DNA of 64,000 nt from an uncultured Desulfobacterales bacterium (lineage in GTDB: Bacteria > Desulfobacterota > Desulfobulbia > Desulfobulbales > Desulfocapsaceae), in assembly GCA_937915545.1 (NCBI GenBank), contig CALGIJ010000019.1, positions 1 to 64,000 on the forward strand, written 5' to 3'. The notes below the pieces were generated by a model. That model had not been told where the DNA came from and ran no database searches. It was given only the letters and a program-made list of their open reading frames with translations. A program made the position numbers and the translations under genes. Every line of letters begins with the position of its first letter. Position 1 is the stretch's first letter. Of this stretch, positions 60,651 to 64,000 are shown one piece after another.

Positions 60651-60669
60651 TGGTGGAGGCGGCGGGAGT
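60651..60669. repeat. att direct repeat within ssrA
   Basis: The 19-bp 3' end of ssrA, identical to 50577-50595. Part of the tRNA-like domain, as common for tyrosine integrases targeting tmRNA genes. Confidence 0.88.
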
Positions 60670-61015
60670 CGAACCCGCGTCCGAAAATGCTCCCCTCCCG
60701 TATCTACATGCTTAGTTCCGTGCTTTGATCTCGCCTTGGGAACTCCGTCGGAACCTGGATTTCCCTCGGCCAGCTTGTTAAATCTCGTTTCCTGGCGGAC
60801 AAGCGGCCATCAGCAAACCAGCCCGTAGAGTCGACGCCCCGTATCCACCTCCACGGGCGGGAAGTGGCGGGACGGCCATATGACGGCGGTTAAGCCGCTA
60901 CAGCGTAGTTATAATCGTCTGCGATTATATTTAAGTTCTATCGGTTTTACGAGCAAATAGAAGCTCGGCATGCAACAGTGAGCTTACACATCCCCGTCGA
61001 ATCCGTTTCGCCCCC
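60651..61015 (-). ncRNA. ssrA: Transfer-messenger RNA
   Basis: The gene runs from GGGGGCGAAACGG at 61015 to CCACCA at 60651. The 3' end folds as the tRNA-like acceptor with a GGTTCGACTCC T-arm. The tag frame (60890-60922) codes ADDYNYAVAA and a TAA stop, the usual form in Desulfobacterota relatives. The gene is intact because the inserted element restored its 3' end; its own terminator now lies 10 kb away. smpB is immediately upstream. Confidence 0.95.
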
Positions 61016-61042
61016 TTATCCTTATCGACGTCTTGTTAAAGG

Positions 61043-61522
61043 TTATTTGTGCTGGCGCATCTCTCGAAGGATTTCGCGGTTGCTCTGCTGTTCCTTGAGG
61101 GCGGCGCGCTTGTCGTACTCGCGTTTGCCGCGGGCGAGGCCCAACTCAACCTTGGCGCGCCCGTTTTCCTTAAAGTAAATCTTGAGGGGTATCAGGGCAA
61201 GGCCTTTTTCGTTGAGCTTGCCAATCAGCTTGCGGATCTCGCGCCGGTGCAGGAGGAGCTTGCGCACCCGCAGGGGATCGTTGGGGTTGTGGGTGGCGAA
61301 GGAGTACATCGAGATATGCACGTTGTACATCATCATCTCGCCGCGTCCGTCGATCTTCACATAGCCGTCCCTGAGGTTGGCCTTGCCGGCGCGGAGCGAC
61401 TTGACCTCCGGACCGGAGAGGACCATGCCGGCCTCGTAGGTGGCATCGATATGGTAATCGTGCAGGGCCTTCTTGTTCTTGGCGACGATCTTGATGCCAC
61501 TGATTTTCTTGGTTGCAGCCAT
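61043..61522 (-). CDS. smpB: SsrA-binding protein SmpB
   Basis: A 159-residue SmpB: KKALHDYHIDATYEAGMVLSGPEVKSLRAGKANLRDGYV, MYSFATHNPNDPLRVRKLLLHRREI and the basic tail GLARGKREYDKRAALKEQQ, which inserts in the mRNA channel during trans-translation. It directly precedes ssrA, a common arrangement. Confidence 0.97.
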   Translation of the reverse strand: MAATKKISGIKIVAKNKKALHDYHIDATYEAGMVLSGPEVKSLRAGKANLRDGYVKIDGRGEMMMYNVHISMYSFATHNPNDPLRVRKLLLHRREIRKLIGKLNEKGLALIPLKIYFKENGRAKVELGLARGKREYDKRAALKEQQSNREILREMRQHK

Positions 61523-61543
61523 GTGCTCTGTTTGCTGTAGAAA

Positions 61544-63346
61544 TCACACCGAGGTGGCGCGGATCGCTTCCTCATAGGTGGTTATGCCTCGTTTGACCTT
61601 GTCCCAGGCGTCCTCGCGTAAGGTAGTCATTCCTTCGCGGATTGCAACTTGGCGCATCTCGAAGGTGGGCGCGTCCTGGCCGGTCAGCTTTTTCAGCTGC
61701 GCCGACATGGGGAAGATCTCGAAGATGCCGCAACGGCCCCGGTACCCCGTGCCGCGGCAGTGGCGGCAGCCCTTGCCGCGGCGCAGGGTCACCGTGCCCC
61801 CATCGCCGGCCGGGAAGCCGGCCTTGAGCAGATCCTCGGCCTTCATCTCGAAGGTTTCGGCGCACTCGTTGCAGATCATCTTCACCAGTCGCTGGGCGAG
61901 GCAGCCGAGCAGGGTCGAGGCGATCATGAACGGCTGCAAGCCGAGGTCGCGCAGGCGGGCGATGGAGGAGACCGCGTCGTTGGTATGCAGGGTGGAAAAG
62001 ACGAGATGCCCGGTCATCGCCGCCTGCACGGCATGGGCGGCGGTTTCGTGGTCGCGGATCTCGCCGATCATGATGATGTCCGGGTCCTGGCGCAGGATGT
62101 TGCGCAGAATGGTGGAGAAGGTGATGTCGATGAGCGGCTGGACGGCGATCTGGTTGAACTCCTCGTAGACCATCTCCACCGGGTCCTCGACGGTGACGAT
62201 GTTCTTCTCCGGGGTGGCGATCTCCTTCAGGGTCGAATAGAGGGTGGTCGACTTGCCGCTGCCGGTCGGGCCGGTCACCAGGATGATGCCGTGCGGCGAG
62301 GCCATGAACGACCTGAAGACATCGAGGTCCCTCTTCGAGAAGCCGAGGTTCTCCACCTGCTGGAAGACCATGTCCGAATCGAGGATACGCATCACCACCT
62401 TCTCGCCGAAGGCAACCGGCACCGTGGAGACGCGGATCTCGACGTCTTTGCCGCTCCTCTCCCCCACCTTGATGCGGCCGTCCTGGGGGCGGCGTTTTTC
62501 GGCGATATCCATGCGCGCCAGGAACTTGATGCGCGAGGTGATCGCCGAGTGTACCGCCTTGGGCAGGTTGTAGATGGTGTGCAGGCTGCCGTCGATGCGG
62601 AAGCGCACCATCGACACGCCGCGCTTGGGCTCGATATGGATGTCGCTGGCGCGCTGCTCGAGGGCGTAATGGAAGATATGGTTGACCGCCGTCTTGATAT
62701 GCTGGTCGGTGGAGGTGATCTCCTTGGAGGCGGAGATCTTCACATAGCGCTCGAGGTTGCCGATGTCGACCGGGGCGGATCCCGCCGTGACCACCCCGAA
62801 TTGGTCCTCGGCGGCGCTGATCGAGTGTTGAAAACCGAAAAATTCGGCGATGATGCGCTTGATATCGGACTTGGTGGCGAGATAGGGGCGAATCCTCACC
62901 TGATTGGTCTGCTCGATGTCGGCCAGGGCGGTCTGGCAGTCGGGGTGGTAGATGGCGGTCTCCAGGACCCCCTCCTCGAGCTTGAAGGGCAGGATCATCT
63001 GGCGGATGGCGAAGTTGCGCGGGATGGTCTTGGTGGCTACCTCCATGTCGAGGTCGAGGGGGTCGAGCTTCTTGAAGGGCAGCTTCTTTTCCCTGGCGAT
63101 GGCCTGGATGATCGTCTCCTCGTCGACGAGCCGGCCCTCGCCGCCCGGCAACTTGAGGTTGAAGGCGGTGACGATGTCCACCATGTCCGGGAAGTCCTTG
63201 TCGATCTCGCCTTCGCGCCCGGCCGAGCGGAGCAGCTTCTGCCGCATCTTGCCTTTTTCGAGGAGCACGAATTGGCGCTGTTTGGCGGTGAGGAGGCGCA
63301 GGTCGACCAGAAGGTCGAGGAGTTCGTCGCTTTGCAGGAGTTTCAT
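61544..63346 (-). CDS. GspE/PilB-type secretion or pilus ATPase
   Basis: A 600-residue hexameric ATPase. The N-terminal GspE domain (about 1-190) precedes Walker A GPTGSGKSTTLYS, Asp box TVEDPVE, Walker B DPDIIMIGEIRDHETA, His box GHLVFSTLHTNDA and a tetracysteine zinc motif (CNECAETF...CRHCRGTGYRGRCG). ATG 63346 is chosen; the earlier part of the frame lacks similarity. PilB (type IV pilus assembly) and GspE (type II secretion) cannot be separated without neighbours. Confidence 0.92.
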   Translation of the reverse strand: MKLLQSDELLDLLVDLRLLTAKQRQFVLLEKGKMRQKLLRSAGREGEIDKDFPDMVDIVTAFNLKLPGGEGRLVDEETIIQAIAREKKLPFKKLDPLDLDMEVATKTIPRNFAIRQMILPFKLEEGVLETAIYHPDCQTALADIEQTNQVRIRPYLATKSDIKRIIAEFFGFQHSISAAEDQFGVVTAGSAPVDIGNLERYVKISASKEITSTDQHIKTAVNHIFHYALEQRASDIHIEPKRGVSMVRFRIDGSLHTIYNLPKAVHSAITSRIKFLARMDIAEKRRPQDGRIKVGERSGKDVEIRVSTVPVAFGEKVVMRILDSDMVFQQVENLGFSKRDLDVFRSFMASPHGIILVTGPTGSGKSTTLYSTLKEIATPEKNIVTVEDPVEMVYEEFNQIAVQPLIDITFSTILRNILRQDPDIIMIGEIRDHETAAHAVQAAMTGHLVFSTLHTNDAVSSIARLRDLGLQPFMIASTLLGCLAQRLVKMICNECAETFEMKAEDLLKAGFPAGDGGTVTLRRGKGCRHCRGTGYRGRCGIFEIFPMSAQLKKLTGQDAPTFEMRQVAIREGMTTLREDAWDKVKRGITTYEEAIRATSV

Positions 63347-63485
63347 TGCCGTCTCTTGGGTGCGGGGAAAATACGATGATCGCCCCATTGTTCCCGCCGA
63401 CGAAGGGTTTTGCAAGGGAATTTGCCCCCTTGCCGTGCAATGGGGGGCGGCTGGCGGGCCCATGCCCTCTCTCGTCAGCAGCCTC

Positions 63486-64000
63486 TCACGTGGGCGGCGC
63501 CGCTCTGTTCTTCTTCAGCTGCTCGACCTCGTCTTCGTAGGAGCGGGCGGTGAATCGGGCGATCTGGGCCAGGTAGAAGCGCTTCTGCGCCGGGTCGGCG
63601 AGGATCGCCTGCCGCTCGGCATGCACCGCTTCCTCGATGAGGCCGTTGGCCCAGTAGGCGGTGGCCAGGGTGTCGAGGATATAGCCGCGCGGCTGGATGG
63701 TGGCGGCGGCGCGGGCCAGGGTCAGGGCGGTGAGCGGGTCGCGCAGTTCCAGGCGTTCCGCGGTCAGCAGCAGCCAGGCGAGATTGTTGAGGATCTCCGG
63801 GTTGCCCGGTTCGAGGGCCATGGCCTTCTCGTAGGCGGCCAGCGCCTGGTCTTCCATCTTCCGGGAAGCCATCAGGTCGCCGATGAGACGCTGCCACAGG
63901 GCGCGGTCCGGCTCCTGCCGGGCCATATGGAAGATGACCGTTTCGGCGAACTGCTCCTGGTAGCGCGCCGCCAGCTCTTCCTTGGGGATATATTGCACCA
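63486..64000 (-). CDS. TPR-repeat protein, 3' part
   Basis: The last 170 or so residues of a tetratricopeptide protein: ALAAYEKAMALEPGNPEILNNLAWLLLTAE and GYILDTLATAYWANGLIEEAVHAERQAILADPA are TPR units. The frame reaches the window edge, so the start probably lies outside. The tail ends EDEVEQLKKNRAAPPT. It lies 139 bp upstream of the GspE/PilB gene and may act with it. Confidence 0.8.
   Translation of the reverse strand, partial: VQYIPKEELAARYQEQFAETVIFHMARQEPDRALWQRLIGDLMASRKMEDQALAAYEKAMALEPGNPEILNNLAWLLLTAERLELRDPLTALTLARAAATIQPRGYILDTLATAYWANGLIEEAVHAERQAILADPAQKRFYLAQIARFTARSYEDEVEQLKKNRAAPPT

Noticed and set aside
1..64000. CRISPR arrays, rRNA or tRNA genes
   Set aside because: No regularly spaced repeat-spacer array, rRNA segment or complete tRNA cloverleaf was seen. 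The only tRNA-like structure is the tmRNA and its 19-bp duplicate.

Overview
The window is a GC-rich bacterial chromosome segment. A short piece of ordinary host DNA survives at the right edge: ssrA (tmRNA), smpB, a GspE/PilB-type ATPase and a TPR protein. The tmRNA tag reads ADDYNYAVAA, and together with the SmpB and GspE sequences this suggests a Desulfobacterota (former Deltaproteobacteria) host, probably near Desulfuromonadales or Desulfobulbales. That placement is from recall and was not tested by a search. Almost everything else is mobile DNA, in three layers.

Layer 1 (left edge to about 50.2 kb) is a large contractile-tailed prophage, mostly on the minus strand and continuing off the left side. 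Read right to left: serine-recombinase lysogeny module (47.2-50.2 kb, plus strand), a QueC-like cargo operon (43.9-47.1 kb), a phage sigma-70-family factor (42.6-43.2 kb), a replication/recombination block (33.9-42.5 kb: primase-helicase, RecD-like helicase, ERCC4 nuclease, DUF669, Sak4-like ATPase, PD-(D/E)XK nuclease), a Fic protein, an iteron-rich candidate origin (31.7-32.2 kb), small terminase, a plus-strand tyrosine recombinase pair, large terminase, portal, a 1529-residue head protein, a methyltransferase-protease-scaffold fusion, capsid, connectors, sheath, tube, tail chaperone with a -1 slip site, tape measure and baseplate genes.

The main discovery is a dispersed promoter-like motif, CTCCGAC / exactly 17 nt / GGTAAGTAA. 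Seven good copies lie upstream of minus-strand phage genes or gene blocks, one sits inside the tape-measure gene, and one lies on the plus strand ahead of the lysogeny module. The 17-nt spacers differ in sequence but never in length. As the phage carries its own sigma-like gene, I propose that this is its regulon. The sigma gene's Shine-Dalgarno is itself buried in a perfect hairpin.

Layer 2 (about 60-4705) is a foreign composite inserted in the tail operon: an IS91-family HUH transposase preceded by an integron attC-like hairpin, an AT-rich Bacteroidota chromosomal fragment (3' end of an outer-membrane-protein-like gene, a sul3-like dihydropteroate synthase, and the first 35 codons of metG with Bacteroidota-type promoters), then an integron-integrase-like tyrosine recombinase. 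It looks like an ISCR-style capture of a sulfonamide-resistance gene with traces of its donor.

Layer 3 (50577-60650) is an AT-richer, 10.07-kb integrative element in the 3' end of ssrA, bounded by a 19-bp direct repeat. It carries a tyrosine integrase, a DUF927 AAA+ protein, a type II restriction-modification pair, an HUH relaxase-like protein, a PH-domain membrane protein and long hairpin-rich noncoding stretches. The original ssrA terminator now lies on its far side.

The second candidate for a little-described system is the 43.9-47.1 kb operon: a LexA-like winged-helix regulator, a 262-residue protein starting Met-Gly, and a 700-residue QueC-like enzyme with a full PP-loop and zinc site, with its own promoter/operator and terminator. 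It resembles the logic of Qat and type IV CBASS defence.
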